Shown one piece after another: positions 12,678 to 13,172 of a stretch of 13,172 nt of DNA (its first letter is position 1; each line of letters starts with the position of its first letter). A program made the position numbers and the translations under genes. The notes under the pieces are model-generated. The model had not been told where the DNA came from and made no database searches. It saw nothing but the letters and a program-made list of their open reading frames with translations. Source of the stretch: Promicromonosporaceae bacterium (GTDB taxonomy: Bacteria; Actinomycetota; Actinomycetes; Actinomycetales; Cellulomonadaceae); assembly GCA_009780755.1 (NCBI GenBank), contig WQZL01000056.1, positions 1 to 13,172 on the forward strand, written 5' to 3'.

Positions 12678-13172
12678 TTACTCCCCGTCGGCCTCGGCGG
12701 CTAGGGCCTGGCTTGCGGCCTCGGCGACGGCACGCTGAGCATCGTCGGCCTCATCCGAACCGATAAACTCCGAGAGGTCTACGACCTTGCCCTTGGTGTC
12801 CTTGACCACGATCTGGCGCAGGGCCACGGCCAGCGACTTGTTGCGGGCCAGCTCGGCCACCATTGATGGGATGCGGCCGCTAGCGTCCAGGGTTTCTATG
12901 AACTGCTGCGGCTCCATGCCGTACTGGCGGGAGGTCTGCACCAGGAAGTCCACCAGCTCGCCCTGGCCCACCTTGATGTCCAGCTTCTCGGCCAGTACGT
13001 CGAGCAGAATCTGCTTGCGGATATTGTCTGAAGTCTCGGCGACCACCTCGGCGCGGTGCGCGTCGTCACCCTCGCGGGCCTCGCCCTTCAGGTGGGCGTC
13101 CACCTCGGCGGCAACCAGCCCGGCGGGAACTGGAATCTCAACGGCGGCCAGCAATTTCTCCACTAGCTGTTC
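12678..13172 (-). CDS. tig: Trigger factor, C-terminal part (5' end beyond the window)
   Basis: The frame is open to the window edge; 164 residues of the ribosome-associated chaperone and peptidyl-prolyl isomerase are visible. They belong to the C-terminal substrate-cradle domain: PVPAGLVAAEVDAHL, QILLDVLAEKLDIKV, LVDFLVQTSRQYGMEPQQF, GRIPSMVAELARNKSLAVAL, then VVKDTKGKVVDLSEF and an acidic, alanine-rich tail ending AAEADGE. All are typical of actinobacterial Tig. The ribosome-binding and FKBP-type domains are not in the window. Its position upstream of clpP1 in the same direction is the usual actinobacterial order, here interrupted by about 1 kb of accessory DNA. Confidence 0.95.
   Translation of the reverse strand, partial: EQLVEKLLAAVEIPVPAGLVAAEVDAHLKGEAREGDDAHRAEVVAETSDNIRKQILLDVLAEKLDIKVGQGELVDFLVQTSRQYGMEPQQFIETLDASGRIPSMVAELARNKSLAVALRQIVVKDTKGKVVDLSEFIGSDEADDAQRAVAEAASQALAAEADGE

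Overview
The window looks like chromosomal DNA from a high-GC Gram-positive bacterium (Actinomycetota). The evidence is the paired clpP1-clpP2 genes, a ClgR-type regulator beside pgsA, a DUF4191 gene directly upstream of a type I glutamine synthetase, GTG starts, and the intergenic repeats with cores GGTTGAG and GTCGAAACC. The mix suggests Propionibacteriaceae or a neighbouring family, but the sequence alone does not fix the genus.

Layout. 2-616 (+) is the 3' part of an Fpg/Nei-family DNA glycosylase whose stop codon lies inside a repeat. 601-960 is a nest of intergenic repeats and small palindromes with no gene. 1137-2537 (+) is a DUF222/HNH endonuclease of the 13E12 type. 2551-2850 (-) and 2944-3558 (-) are clgR and pgsA, a pairing also found in mycobacteria. 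Divergent from pgsA run a CapA-family protein and a short-chain dehydrogenase. These are followed by a DUF4191 membrane protein and glnA, another conserved actinobacterial pair. A secreted lipoprotein (8018-8755, -) converges on glnA. A possible 43-residue small protein (8821-8952, +) lies between the lipoprotein gene and clpX. On the minus strand come clpX, clpP2 and clpP1. A roughly 1 kb accessory segment then separates clpP1 from trigger factor. It carries three palindromes, a DUF5680 gene and a broken fragment of a YhcG/DUF1016 nuclease. The window ends in the 3' part of tig, with a clear terminator after its stop.

How the parts fit. The protein quality-control genes dominate the right half: trigger factor folds nascent chains, and ClpX unfolds substrates for the ClpP1P2 peptidase. 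The left half encodes ClgR, the known activator of clpP genes in actinobacteria. A good candidate ClgR operator sits about 80 bases upstream of clpP1, so regulator and target are both visible here. ClgR ends in a small hydrophobic tail resembling a Clp degron, so a feedback loop is plausible.

The least ordinary observations are the untranslatable YhcG/DUF1016 remnant containing a perfect 13-bp inverted repeat, the palindrome cluster including a DnaA-box-like pair behind the clpP1 promoter, the small ORF with a strong ribosome binding site, and the repeat nest that has run into the glycosylase stop codon. I see no convincing new multi-gene system; most of the window is conserved housekeeping sequence.
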